A DNA stretch of 64,000 nucleotides from Zopfochytrium polystomum (Eukaryota > Chytridiomycota > Chytridiomycetes > Chytridiales > Chytridiaceae). The notes under the pieces were generated by a model. It was not told the origin of the DNA, did not search any database, and saw only the letters and a program-made list of their open reading frames with translations. Shown one piece after another: positions 1 through 11,329 of the stretch. Each line of letters starts with the position of its first letter. The stretch's first letter is position 1. The position numbers were made by a program, and so were the translations under genes. The DNA is taken from positions 495,001 through 559,000 of the forward strand of contig JAIVFJ010000014.1 of NCBI GenBank assembly GCA_025765615.1, given 5' to 3'.

Positions 1-833
1 AGTGTCTTCCTTCGCATCGCGGGGGGGTGAAGGAAGAAAGGCAAGCAAAAATTTTGGCGAAAGAAGATCGGCGGTGAGACAAAAGTTGATTCAAGCAAGG
101 CGGAAAAATAGGATGCGCCGCCCGCTGATTGGTCCGCGGCGGCTGGGCAGTTTCCGGCTGTGTGTGTGGTTGGTTGGAAGCCGCGTGGCCCAGCTGCTGC
201 GGTGCGGGTCCATCCGCTCCTTCTTCTTCGGTTTGGTTTTCCCCAAATTTCCCCAAATTTTCTTTCGCAGACCATCAGGAAAACTGCGATCGCGCCGGGG
301 GCTTTCCACTCCGATCCCTCCTCCCCTGCTCCTCCTCATACTCCTGTTCCTCCGAACACCAACCCACCCCTGCGGGTCGGTCGTCTTGCAACTCGCCACC
401 AACTGCCTCCTGCTGCTGCCTCTCATCCACAAGGTTTGTGCAAAGTACAACACTCGCCCGGCCGCCCCCCTCCGCGTTCCACTGCCCAAATTCTTCCTCG
501 TTTGCCATTCCAAAGTGCACGGGCGAAGGAAGGACCCGCGCGCAAGAATCAAATCGAAGGTTCAAATTCCAAATCGAAACGACCCTCACTCTCACTGTCT
601 CTCTCTCTCTCTCTCGGTGTGTGTTTCTCTCTTTTCTATCTGTTCTGTCTCTGTCTCTGTCTCTCATGTCTCTCACACACACTCTCCAAAAAGAAAAAAA
701 AAGAAAAACAGAGAAAAACTAAAACAACAAACCGAAAAAAAACGATTCCAATCCCCACACAACCACAAAGCCAACCGTTCTTCTTCAACCCAACCTGGCC
801 TGGCCGTCACTCTCGTCTGTCGCAATCGCAATC
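1..833. other. upstream region of the Lon gene
   Basis: No gene is seen. The stretch is GC-rich at first and then becomes pyrimidine-rich, with a CT dinucleotide tract around 590-615 and further CT/CA-rich sequence to about 690, followed by A-rich sequence up to the ATG at 834. Long open frames here on both strands are low-complexity shadows. It most likely holds the promoter and 5' leader of the Lon gene. Confidence 0.5.
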
Positions 834-3800
834 ATGATGTTGCTTCGTCCCTCCTCCTCCTCGCTCGCGAGTAGAGGAAGCCGCCGCGCCTTGGCGGCTG
901 CTACTACTTCTGCTGCTGCTGCTGCTGCTGCTGCCGCCGCCGCCACCTCCGCATGCTGCTGGTCGTCGCCCTCACCCTCTCACACCCTCCCTTCCTCGTC
1001 CTGCCGCGCCGCCTCGTCGTCTGCCGCACCCTCATCGTCCTCCCATCCTTCTTCCTCCTTCGCCACCACCTCGCCATCGTTCACCGCCACCACCGCCTCC
1101 TCCACCACCACCACCGCCTCCGCCTCTACGAAAGTCACCTCCAACACAATCAGATCGCTCTCGGTTGGGCGGGCACCGCAGCAGCAGCAGCAGCAGCACC
1201 GCCTGTCCTCCTCGTCACCCCGTGCCTCTCGCATCCACCATCAGCGATCGTACACGCTTCTCAGCCATCGCGGCCCCTACCCGTCATGGTCGCGTTCTGC
1301 ATCCGCTGGCCCCGCCGCCTCCGCAACCTCCGCCGTGGGGGCGGCCGCTCCATTCGATCGGTCCATCTCATCCTCTTCAGGCCGTGGTCGCGGCCGAGGC
1401 GGCAACGGCACTCGCCGTCCCCTCACCGTGCCAGCTCCGCCGTTGACCGAGAAAGAGCGCGACCTGCTCCTCCAGCGTTTCCTTGAGCCGGGCGAGTGGA
1501 CCAAGGATGGGACCGATGCCGCCGCGGCCTCCTCCTCGTCCGCCCCCGCGTCGAGGTCGTGGAAGCTCGGCAACGGCGACGAGATTGTTGTCGAGGTCGT
1601 CCAGGACGCGTCATCGTCGTCTCCGTCCGCCGGCGGTAGTGGCGCCGACAGCGGCTCTGCGAGAACCGGAAGCCCTCCTGCCGGAAGCAGCAACAACAAC
1701 GACGCGGACGGCAGCGATGGCGACGGCGCTGGCAAGAAGCCCCCCGCAGAGTCTCCCGCTCAGCCGCCGGCGAACGAGGGCGAGGACACGCCCGCGTCCA
1801 GCAACCCTACTGACCCCGCCGCCGAAGGAAAAGTTTCTGACGCGCCACGATCGCGCGGGGCAGCAGCCGCAGGCGGCCGTGCGGGCGGGCGACGCGGCGG
1901 TGGCGCCGGCGCCGACGACGGGGGCGCGAAGGGTGGCAACGGTAACGGCAACAGCTTGCAAAAGATTGACGTACCCAAGGAGTACCCGCAGCTCCTCGCG
2001 ATCCCCCTGACCCGGCGCCCGCTCTTCCCCGGCTTTTACAAGTCACTCTACATCAAGGACCCGCAGGTCATTTCTGCCATCCAGGGCCTCGTGGAACGGC
2101 GGCAGCCCTACGTTGCCGTGTTTCTCGCCAAGGACGATAACTCTGAGCTCGACACCATCACCGACCTCAACCAAGTCCACCGCGTCGGCGTGTTTGCCCA
2201 GATCTCAAACATTTACCCCTCCGGCCCCGACAACTCGGCCCTGACCGTCCTGCTCTACCCACACCGCAGGATCAGGCTGACTGAAATGGTCAAGCCGAAG
2301 CGGCAGCAGCCATTCGCGGAATCCTCGGTCGTGGTCGAGGAGGTGGAGGCGAAAGACGCGACTACCTCTTCATCCACTGAGGCTGGCCCCATTGCGCCGG
2401 AAAATGGCGAGGACGCAGCTGTGGAGACCGTTTCGGCGGAGAAGGAAGGTGTGTGATTTGGCCGGGTTTTCCCGTTTTTGTTTGTTTTCCTAAATTTTGT
2501 TTGTTCTGATCGTTTCCTCCTTCTTTTCTCCGCTTTCGCCACTCTGCTTCGTGCACGAACCACACAACGCTCGCTGCCCCCACAAGGCTACACTCACATC
2601 AACGACCACCTCTCCGAGTTTAATGTTTCCGTCGTTAATGTCGAGAACCAAGTCGACCAGCCTTACAGCCCCGAGACGCCGTGGATAAAGGCCATTACTT
2701 CAGAGATGCTCAACGTCCTCAAGGAGATTTCCCAAATCAACCCTCTCGTCCGCGACCAGATCATCAACTTTTCCATCCAGACCGGCGGCAACGCCTTTGG
2801 CGACCCTGCTCTCCTCGCGGACTTTGTCGCCGCCATCTCCTCGGGCGAACCCGACGAGCTCCAGAGCGTTCTCGAATCGCTGGTGATGGAAGAGCGCCTC
2901 CACAAGGCCCTCGTCGTCCTCAAAAAGGAGCAGGCCAACGCCAAGCTGCAGCAGGAGATTGCAAAGGAGGTCGACAAGAAGATCAACCGCAAGCAGCAAG
3001 AGTACTTTTTGATGGAGCAGTTGAAGGGCATCAAGAAGGAGTTGGGTATGGACTCGGACGGCAAAGATAAGCTGGTCGAAAAGTTTAAGGAGCGCGCGTT
3101 GAAATTGCACATGCCCGACACTGTGAAGAAGGTGTTTGACGAGGTGTGTATGCCCGGGCCTTTTTTCGTTTTACACTTTTTTCTCCACCTCTACCCTCCG
3201 TTTCAACGCCTAACGGGCATTTCTTCTTTTCACCCCAGGAATTGAACAAACTACAACACCTGGAACCTGCCGCGTCCGAATTCAACCTCACTCGAAACTA
3301 CCTCGACTGGCTTACCCAAATTCCGTGGGGTCGTCGCAGCGAAGAAAACTTTGATATTCCTCATGCCATGACCGTGTTGGACCAGGACCACTACGGGCTC
3401 AAGGACGTAAAGGACCGCATCTTGGAATTTATTGCCGTCGGAAAACTCAGAGGCACTGTCGAGGGGAAAATCATCTGCCTTGTGGGCCCGCCAGGTACGG
3501 TGTCCAACAAAGACAGCACTCCATGCACGACTAATTCCTACTTTTACTCCAAGGTGTCGGAAAGACATCTGTTGGTCGGTCAATCGCCCGGGCACTCGGT
3601 CGTGAATTCTTCCGTTTCAGCGTTGGTGGCCTCACCGACGTTGCCGAAATCAAAGGTCACAGACGCACCTACGTCGGCGCCATGCCGGGTAAAGTAATCC
3701 AAGCCCTCAAGAAGGTGCAAACGGAAAACCCTCTCATCATGATCGACGAGATTGACAAGATTGGCCGCGGGCACCAAGGCGACCCGGCATCAGCTCTGCT

Positions 3801-5217
3801 GGAACTGCTAGACCCCGAGCAAAACAACAGCTTCCTGGACCACTACATGGACGTCCCTGTTGACCTCAGCAAGACGCTGTTCGTGTGCACCGCAAACACC
3901 CTTGAGACCATTCCCGCACCTTTACTCGACCGTATGGAGGTCATTACGCTCTCGGGCTACGTGGCAGAGGAGAAGGTGGCTATCGCGCTCAAGTACCTTG
4001 CGCCCGTCGCCCGCACCGCCGCAGGCCTGGACTCGCGCAACATCACGGTGACTGAGGACGCCATCGAGACCCTGATCCGCCAGTACTGTCGCGAATCGGG
4101 CGTTCGCAACCTCAAGAAGCACATTGACAAGGTCTACCGCAAGGCAGCGCTGAAGATTGTGCGAGAGGAGGCGGAGGCGGCGAAGTCGGCAGCGGCGGCG
4201 GCGGTTGCAGCGACTACCGACGCCGCGGAGCCGACCGTTGTTGTCGGTGAGACCGTCCCGGCGCCGCCGTCGTCGTCAACAGCTGCAGTCGCGGACGACG
4301 ACGCAGCATCAATCGTGTCGGAGGCGTCGACCTTGTCGGCTGCCACTGCCGTCGACCCTGCTCCCGCTCCCGCAACCCCCGCGACTCCCGCGCCGTCCGT
4401 CGTGGCGGACGAGCCCGAGCTCCTCATCAACAAGGAGAACTTGAAGGACTACGTGGGATCTCCGGTTTACACATCGGACAGGATGTATGACACGACTCCT
4501 GCGGGTGTGATCATGGGCCTCGCGTGGACTTCAATGGGTGAGTCGGTAGCTGCGTACGGCTTCTAGGCCCTCCCCGTGTTCTAATCTTCTCGCCTTAATC
4601 ATTTAAATTGAATTCCAGGTGGCTCTTCCCTCTACATTGAATCGGTCGTCGACTCGGCCGTGACCGAGAGCAGCAAGCCGTCGTTCCACCGCACTGGCCA
4701 GATGGGCGACGTGATGAAAGAGTCTGCGACGATCGCGTACACGTACGCGAAATCCCTCCTCGTCCGCACGTACCCGAGCAACACGTTCTTCTCCCACGCC
4801 AGCATCCACATGCACGTGCCCGAAGGCGCGACGCCCAAGGACGGGCCGTCCGCGGGCACGACGATGGCCACGTCCTTGCTCTCGCTCGCGCTCAACCGAC
4901 CCGCGATCCCCAACGTGGCCATGACGGGTGAGCTGACGCTCACGGGCAAGGTGCTCAAGATTGGCGGCGTCAAGGAAAAGACGATCGCCGCGAAGCGCTC
5001 GGGCGTGCAAAAGATCATCTTCCCCGCCGCGAACCGGCCCGACTGGGATGAGCTGCCGGACTACGTCAAGGAGGGCCTCGAGCCGACGTTTGTCACGTGG
5101 TATGAGGAGGTGTTTGACGTTGTGTTCCCCGGCGTGAGGGAGGAGGCTGCGAAGGCGGCCGCGGCGGCGGTGACGAACGCCGCCGAGACGCCAGGCACGG
5201 ATGCCGCGTCGGCTTGA
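834..5217 (+). CDS. PIM1: mitochondrial Lon protease (PIM1 type)
   Basis: ATP-dependent serine protease of the mitochondrial matrix that degrades misfolded and oxidised proteins. Five exons are supported: 834-2448, 2587-3143, 3239-3494, 3554-4537 and 4619-5217, giving about 1336 residues (yeast Pim1 is about 1130). The first 340 residues are Ser/Ala/Pro-rich and include the expected targeting region. The Lon N domain follows, then the AAA+ module with Walker A GPPGVGKT (about 807-814, its glycine codon split by the third intron), Walker [10 protein letters not shown] (about 870) and a protease domain with catalytic Ser in GPSAGT (about 1215) and Lys in VKEKT (about 1256-1258). An Ala/Thr/Pro-rich insert of about 85 residues interrupts the region between the AAA small domain and the conserved segment before the protease domain. 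All catalytic motifs are intact, so the gene looks functional. The start is the first ATG of the open frame. Confidence 0.95.
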
Positions 5218-5688
5218 TTTGTGATATTGATGACGACGGCGGCGGCGGCGATGTTCGTTGTGGGATTCGCGGGAGAACGGAAGAGCGTTGAGAGGGGGTG
5301 TTTCTGTTGGAAGGATGTTTAACCTGTTGCGCTCCTCAACCGTTTGTTGATGTCCTTCCCCCTTTTGTTTTTTTGTTTTCCCGTTTTTTTCTTTTTTTGG
5401 TCTCCTCTCTCTTTCGTTTCGTTTCTATTCTTTCCTTTTCTTTTTCTTGTTTCTTCTTTCTTTCTTTCCTTTTGGAAAAACAACAACCTTTTGGATGAAC
5501 GGTTTTGAAGGTTGGGGTTGAGGGTTGGGATGGGGGAAGGAGGGATTTCAAGGCTACAGCAGGCCAGCGAAGAGAAAAACCAAACAAAAGGCAGGAACAA
5601 CTGAATCACTCGTCAGGTTGAATGGCGTGTCTGGAAAAAGGAAAAAGCAACGTCGGTTGTATCCTTTTTTCCGCTGATTTGCGGGGAG
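5218..5688. other. 3' flank of Lon
   Basis: T-rich sequence (5350-5470) follows the Lon stop codon and probably contains its 3' UTR and polyadenylation region. No gene is recognised. Confidence 0.4.
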
Positions 5689-5930
5689 AAGTCAACCCCT
5701 GACTTGGAGCGTCGGCGACAGGCGCTCAAGAGTCCCCCACCCCCTATGTGTGTATGTACAAGTGGCGAAAATACGTGGTAAATTATGTGGGCATGGGATG
5801 CGGCCTGTCAGGCACCCCATCCCTATGCAGTTGAGCAGTCTCTGTTAGTCACCAAGAAATATATTGGGAAAACCCTGGTGCAATGGAAACTGAAAAGACA
5901 AAAGTAGTAAAAGCGGTCAGGTTAGCCGAT
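5689..5930 (-). repeat. diverged LTR-D fragment
   Basis: Read on the minus strand this matches the interior of the 1423-bp LTR-D repeat at 7417-8839: the same order of blocks occurs (CTCCAAGTCAGGGG-like, GGGTGCCTGACAGGCC-like, GTGACTAACAGAGACTG-like and the GTAGTAAAAGC block). It is more diverged than the copy at 57590 and lacks both ends. A short internal deletion precedes its right edge. Confidence 0.75.
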
Positions 5931-6106
5931 GAAGGAGCGCTGTGTGTGACTGGTGTGAAGACAGAGCTGTCACTACGGTGGTCCCATGAAGGAGCCCTCG
6001 TGCGGCAAAAGTGACTGCGCAAGACAGGTGCTGTGCTGCTGGCCCCATGAAGGGGATACCCTGTGGGCGACAGAGGAGTTTGTGACTGAGGGTGACAGAC
6101 AAAGTA
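5930..6106. repeat. degenerate tandem repeat, about 59 bp x 3
   Basis: Three consecutive units begin near 5930, 5988 and 6047. Each starts with an (A/C)ATGAAGG(A/G) block and continues with GTG-rich sequence ending in a GACAG-like block. Divergence between units is high. No coding or RNA role is evident. Confidence 0.5.
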
Positions 6107-7195
6107 TGTCTGCCTATTCACCTATTGGAGGTGAGGCAGTCTGACTACAGAGGGTACAGACAGGCGAGTGGTGCCTGTTCCATTCTCAGTGTGGCCCACA
6201 TGGGCTCATGAAAGTCTATCTATGTTGGAGACAGGCATGCAATACCTGTTGGAACCCTCTTCGTCCGTGTTGGCAAAACAATTTTGCCAAGTGGAAGTGA
6301 CACTGCAGAAGTGAGTCAGTGCAGCAGACAGAGCACATATTGGATGACTGTGCCTTACAGGGTCTAAGACAGACAACAAATGGACAACATCCAATTAAGT
6401 AGATACACGTATGGTGAACATCAACCTGTTTCCTAATTGGGGGGATTTTTTGTCTTTGGTACCCAATTAAACTCAGCAGAAAAATCTGAAAAGGAAGGAA
6501 GTCAACAGGCTGTCTGTCCATCGGAGTGGCAGCCAATGGGTTGTCTTCTCGCTGGGAGTGGCAGTCAATGGGCAGTCAACAGGTTGTCTTTCTCGCTCTC
6601 TGTCTCTGCCTCTGTGTGTTGGCTCATCCATGTCTGCCGCTCTGTCTCTGTCTCTGGAGGGCACTACTTGAATGTACTAATTAGTGACGGTTCAGATTAT
6701 GTGAGTCACAGATATAATAGCACACTGGTTAGCGCTTGCCTTGCGTGCGCTAAGTGCTGGGGTTTCAACCCCTGCTAGTGTTATGCTTTTGGTTGGCGTT
6801 GAGCTGAGAGTGTGTGCCTTTTGAGTAAGTCCGTGGAGGCGCCTTAGCCACCCTACTGTAAGAGCGAGCCCACACAGGATGTGGATGTGGTGGCAGGTGA
6901 AGAATGAGGATTTGTACTTATGTATAGACTATAGTTCGGCTGAGTGGGTTAAGGAATTGTACTGAAATGCAATGCATTTTTATCTCAATCTCATGCAAAG
7001 GATGGAAGGGAGCCTCCCTGAGGATAACATCTTGCCAGGAAAATTTGGCGGTTTTGTCTTTTTAGCTGTGTCTCGTATATATATAGTGTTGTGGGTTGCC
7101 AAAACAAAGGCTTATGTGGGGCACATTTGTTCTTTGAAGATGAAAACAAATCAAAATTCCTTTGTATCCTGAGGGTTAAGGGTTGCACCATCGCC
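6107..7195. other. non-coding, repeat-rich stretch
   Basis: No convincing gene. It holds TCTGTCTCTG-type simple sequence near 6595-6660, a tRNA-like segment at about 6712-6786 (separate entry) and otherwise AT-rich unique sequence running up to the LTR-A copy at 7196. Confidence 0.4.
6712..6786 (+). repeat. tRNA-like segment (SINE or tRNA relic)
   Basis: An A-box-like stretch TAGCACACTGGTTAGCG (from 6718) is followed about 40 nt later by a perfect T-arm-like hairpin GGGG-TTTCAA-CCCC (6759-6772) that fits a B box. A 7-bp inverted repeat lies where an anticodon arm would be. A convincing acceptor stem could not be drawn, so this is more likely a SINE head or tRNA relic than a working tRNA gene. 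Confidence 0.4.
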
Positions 7196-7224
7196 TGTGA
7201 TGAATCACCCTCTGGAAATCTCTG

Positions 7225-7277
7225 GAACCTTCTGGAACATTCCTTCATGGAACCTTGTGGAACCTTCTGGAACCTTC
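7225..7277 (+). promoter_or_regulatory. heat-shock-element arrays in LTR-A copy 1
   Basis: Two sets of four alternating 5-bp units with perfect phase: GAA at 7225, TTC 7230, GAA 7235, TTC 7240; and GAA 7260, TTC 7265, GAA 7270, TTC 7275. GAAnnTTCnnGAAnnTTC is the known binding pattern of heat-shock factor trimers. They lie about 110-160 bp upstream of the TATA box of the same LTR. Function is inferred. Confidence 0.7.
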
Positions 7278-7387
7278 TTTGCTTTCCTGACTTGTCTTGT
7301 TGTCATTGGTGTCATTGGTATCATTGTATTACTAATTGCTCTTTCTGGAACTTTCTTTGAGTCTTGACAAGGAACACTCTCAAAAGG

Positions 7388-7395
7388 TATAAAAG
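7388..7395 (+). promoter_or_regulatory. TATA box of LTR-A copy 1
   Basis: TATAAAAG follows the heat-shock-element arrays in the LTR sense direction. The same TATAAAAGG is kept in the copies at 22684 and 26379 and, one base shorter in the adjoining G run, at 53853, supporting a U3 promoter. Confidence 0.65.
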
Positions 7396-7416
7396 GGGGA
7401 TGGGGGGCCCGTCCCA

Positions 7417-8839
7417 TGTGAGACTACACTGAGGTCTCAGTGATAAAGTCTAGGGATTTTATTCGCAAAAACAAGCGTACCTGTCATAAAACTGCAAGGA
7501 TTGGGACTCCTATTCTTATTCCTGGTTCTTTAGTTTCCAAGGCGTTATCAAAGTGTATTTGCAGCTAACCTGTCTTTATTATTGGGCCTGCTTTTACTAC
7601 TTTCATCTTAACAGTTTCCATTGTGCCAGGGTTTTCTCAACATATTTTCTTTTTGGTGACTAACAGAGACTGCCTGACTGCCTTGGGATGGGGTGCCTGA
7701 CAGGCCGTACCCCAAGTCTGCCTAATTTATTATTTATTTTTGGCACTTGTACATACACGCATAGGGTTGGGGGGACTTAGAGCATTTGTGGTGGATGCTC
7801 CAAGTCAGGGGGGGTGACTTGTCAATTTTATCTCTCTCTGTTTTTGGGCCATTTCTCTTTTTCCTATTTTTCTTCAATCTGATTTTTCTGTCCTTTGGCA
7901 CCAATACAGAGTCCCTTCAATTCCATCTGGCTCATGGAGGTGAGGGTAGTGAGAGGTGGTACACACCCAGGTGAGTACATGGTCCCTTTGGGGCTCCTCT
8001 TAAGGGGCCACGGGTGGGGAATGCAGCTGGCCCCACCACCGACTGTGTGACACTGCTGGCTCTGTGTTGGAGTGAGGATCACAGGCGCTCGCTGGCTGTA
8101 GAGGCAACGGCGATGGCGTCGTCCTTGCGAGGGTGTTGGTGGCTGCGCCCTGCGCAGTCCCCAACACCTGAGAGTTCGATCTACGAGTGCCTGCCTTGGT
8201 CCTATTGCTGTGAGAGTGAGATGTGTGAGTACAAGTGCGATGTGATAAAGCCCATTGGTCAAGTGATTATGCCGACGCAGCCTGGCGGGGTGTGTGTACG
8301 ATCACAGGTGTTTCTGCGTTCAAGTTCCCTGCTGGCGACCTTCCAACCCCTACATAGTCGACTCCCTTCTCTCTCTCCCCCCTGTTGCTGGTGACGACGA
8401 GGGCTTCTGCAGCACCGTCTGCGACGAGGGGTGCTAGGTCGCACCCTGTCCGTCCCATCTCTATTAACCGCTCCTGTTGTATTTGAGATTAGGTTCCTGA
8501 GATAAAAACCCCCGTTTCCCTCTTCTCTCTCTTTATTCTGTGGTTGTGTTGCACCCCTGGGAGTGCCCTTCTGTTTCCCCTCACATCAGCCTGCAGCCAC
8601 GCGAGTAATCAGTGCTCCCACACCGATCCTTCAGAGGATTGTCTCTCTGAATGTTCATTCTTTGTGTTTGAGACCTCCCTGTTAGACAGATCAGTAGGCA
8701 TACTTCGTGGGCTGGGCAAGTAGTAGGGTTGAAACACCCCCTAGACAACAGCCCAATAAAGTTAGTTTTAGCCTATTATTTGCTTTCCCTGACTCTAGGG
8801 CCCAGATCGTAGGGTCAAAGGAGTGAGTATAGTCTCACA
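7417..8839 (+). mobile_element. LTR-D, complete 1423-bp copy (large solo LTR or TIR element)
   Basis: The ends are TGTGAGACTACACT and AGTATAGTCTCACA, a 14-bp inverted repeat with one mismatch that also begins TG and ends CA. CCCA flanks both sides (7413-7416 and 8840-8843), and uninterrupted LTR-A copies have a single CCCA there, so this is a clean insertion with a 4-bp duplication. An ATAAAAA motif near 8501 and an AATAAA near 8755 could be the promoter and polyadenylation signal of an LTR. No transposase or other protein is encoded. The two readings, solo LTR or non-autonomous inverted-repeat transposon, cannot be separated without an internal region. Confidence 0.75.
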
Positions 8840-8930
8840 CCCATCCCTCAAGTGAATTATTGTTTACAATACAATCATCACACCTCTCAGTTCCATGTCT
8901 GTCTTGTCCTGTCCTGCCCTGTTCCTGACA

Positions 8931-9291
8931 TCTCCCAAACGGACCTTCATCCTAAAATCCAGCCAGCAAAACCAAAAATGAACAAATTGTTGTGAAACTT
9001 TGACAATTGGTGCCCTACCGATTTTGCAAAGTCTGTCCAAATTAGTTGGACAGTTTTGATTGTGAAAAGAAAGATGAGTGACAATCTGATGCACTGCAGT
9101 GCAAATGCAAAGAACAATGCACTCCATGCTGTTCCACTACTTGCACACATTCTCCTCTCTGCCTGAAACTCCCTTGACCCCAATGCACCTCTCCAATTCC
9201 TTTCCATTCTTCGTGGCCATACTAGTTCCCCATTACCCCTCAATCCTTCACCACCAATTTCCACAACCAGGACCACTTTCCCCTCATTAGT
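8931..9291. other. spacer between LTR-A and LTR-C
   Basis: AT-rich sequence without a recognised gene, primer-binding site or repeat shared elsewhere in the window. Confidence 0.35.
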
Positions 9292-9704
9292 TGTAAACAG
9301 TCTACTCTGAGTGAGTGAGTGAAAGGAGTGAATGAAGTGGAGATGTGTGTTTGTGGGTGGTCCTTCTCCCCAACTTGGAGAGAACGAGAAAAAACTCTGT
9401 TATGAATTATTGATACATAATGATGATATGCATGCTGTCATAGTTGCTAGGCAAGCATGACCAGCCCAGGGTAAAAACATCTCCAATATTATCTGCTTGA
9501 GCAAAGGAGGAGGAAAACTGTTGACACTGGGTTTCTGTTCCACTTAATACTCAGAGTATTTGTCAACAGCGCAAGCCAGCACCCAGGTCTGCATTGGTGG
9601 TGGCTTGCTCTCCCATGGGCATTGTGAGAACGATAACTGACAGTCACAATAGGTTTGGGTCTGTCTTGTGCCTCTTCCTGCTAACCAGTCAGCTCCACCT
9701 AACA
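9292..9704 (-). repeat. LTR-C, complete solo LTR
   Basis: On the minus strand it starts TGTTAGGTGGAGC and ends GACTGTTTACA, 413 bp. TTAGT occurs immediately on both sides (9287-9291 and 9705-9709), a perfect 5-bp target duplication. It aligns along its length with the copy at 22660-23387. This copy also preserves the empty site for the LTR-A inserted in that second copy. Confidence 0.85.
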
Positions 9705-11295
9705 TTAGTCATCAAAGTTCCACAACTTTCTATTTTATTTGGGCCCCCGCGCTCTCATGCAACAATCCCCAAGGAAAATTGCTACAGCAAGCAGCCTTCT
9801 GCCAAACGACCACAGCACAGCCTCCCCACCCACACACGGCCATTCGCCCGCCCACTCCAGACTTGACCCTTTCCAACACAATGTCAACGCCCTCAACACT
9901 CGCTCCTGCAAGCGCCCACCGTTTCTGGTTTTCGCATCACCCTCAACAGGAGCGGCCTCCCTGCCCCCCTCTTCCCCCCCGACATATTCTTTCTACCACC
10001 AACTTATCCCCTCCGGGTTGGCTTGGCCAGAAAGTGCAAGACTCAACAGTCAACACAACACTCTGACCTTCCTCAGGTGTCTTGTGGATCATCCGCCAGA
10101 CTGATTTCCCTCAACGCTAGCCACAGCGCACTGCGTTTTTATTGGTTGAACGTCCTGACGAACACCCTCTTCGTGGAACCCTGTTTGAAAACATGATCCC
10201 AACAATTTTCTGCTGGGCGTTGGCGAGCTTCATTTGACGGGACAACACCAACATGAAAAATGCCAAACGTGGCAACTATGAGTAGCATAGAACATGGCAA
10301 CTGTGATTAGCATATAAAGTTCAATGTGCAACGACTGCATTTTCATAACGTTTCAAAAGAAGGGTTGCATGTCCTCGAAGCGCGTCAATGGGTTTGAGAT
10401 ATCCGAGTTGCAGACATTAATGCGCAGATGGAGGCGCGCTGCGGACGCGAAAGGCAACGCTTTGATGGATAGGATGTTGGTAAGAGTGTTCGATATGTTT
10501 GTTCACTAGCTGTTCGGCATCAAAACGGGTGTCCCTCCAAATCCACGGCACACTCTCTGTGCTGTCGACACGTTTGTAAGGTGTATATTTCTCTTTGACA
10601 TTGAACGGGCAAACAAAAAAAAAAAAGAACAAAAAGGCAAAAACTGAGATAGGTGGATAGGCACAGAAAAAAAGAAAAAAATATGCATCCGTCTACCATC
10701 TAACAGGAGCGTAGATTGTTACGTGGCAATCCTAGTCAGCGAATCGGATACCGAATCTATTCATGGTTCTTCCGGGTCTGAATGGTCCCAATGGAGGGTT
10801 ATTCGCGCGCCACTTGTGGGGTTGCAAGCTCCGGAATGGGATAAAGTTGATCCGGGTGGGTTGACGTTGGTGAGTGGGAGGGGACGGATTAAGGGAGTGA
10901 AGGGATGGCTGATCTTTCACTCATGGGGGTAGTAGGCAGGAAATCGGTCGGTCTCACGGCGCTGTGCCTGCCATGAAGGGCTCGCGCGAAAAATGCCGGA
11001 GAGAAGGGGAGGGAGGGAGTACGGATGGCAGAGATGGCGGATGTGGCTCTATGCCAAAAACCCTCCGCGGGTATTGGGGGGGGGGGAACCTCGTCGTCCA
11101 CCCGACGAAGGTCGGTGTTTGGATGGAGGAAGCGGTCGTCCCATCGCCCTCAGTTTTTCTTCCTTGTCACTCTTCCTTCTTCTTTTGACTCAATTTATTT
11201 TCCTTCTTCCAGACATCGGAAAATTTTGGACTATCTGCCCTTCTCTTGAAAATCCTCCTGGACGCCAGCTGGCTTTCCAGCTTTTCGCTGCATTT

Positions 11296-11329
<34 letters not shown>

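Larger units (their letters stand above)
7196..8930 (+). repeat. LTR-A copy 1, interrupted by LTR-D
   Basis: Begins TGTGATGAATCACC (other copies TGTTATGAATCACC) and ends CCTGACA. The first part (7196-7416) and the last part (8840-8930) match the uninterrupted copies at 22684, 26379 and 53853, which read straight through the junction; the 1.4-kb LTR-D sits between them. No target duplication is visible at the outer ends, so this may be one end of a former full element or an old copy. Confidence 0.85.

Noticed and set aside
2..874. 290-residue open frame at the left edge
   Set aside because: Low complexity, translates a CT microsatellite and A-rich DNA, overlaps the Lon start in the same region, and has no family signature.
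5930..6106. CRISPR array
   Set aside because: Units are contiguous and diverged, with no constant repeat and variable spacer pattern, and the genome is eukaryotic.
8014..8394. Protein-coding gene inside LTR-D (a related frame occurs at 57977-58492)
   Set aside because: The two copies conserve the DNA, not specifically the protein; their frames start differently, and the copy pattern is explained by the repeat itself.
10324..10932. Small genes from 61-69 residue frames
   Set aside because: No signature, no splice support, and frames of this size are expected by chance.
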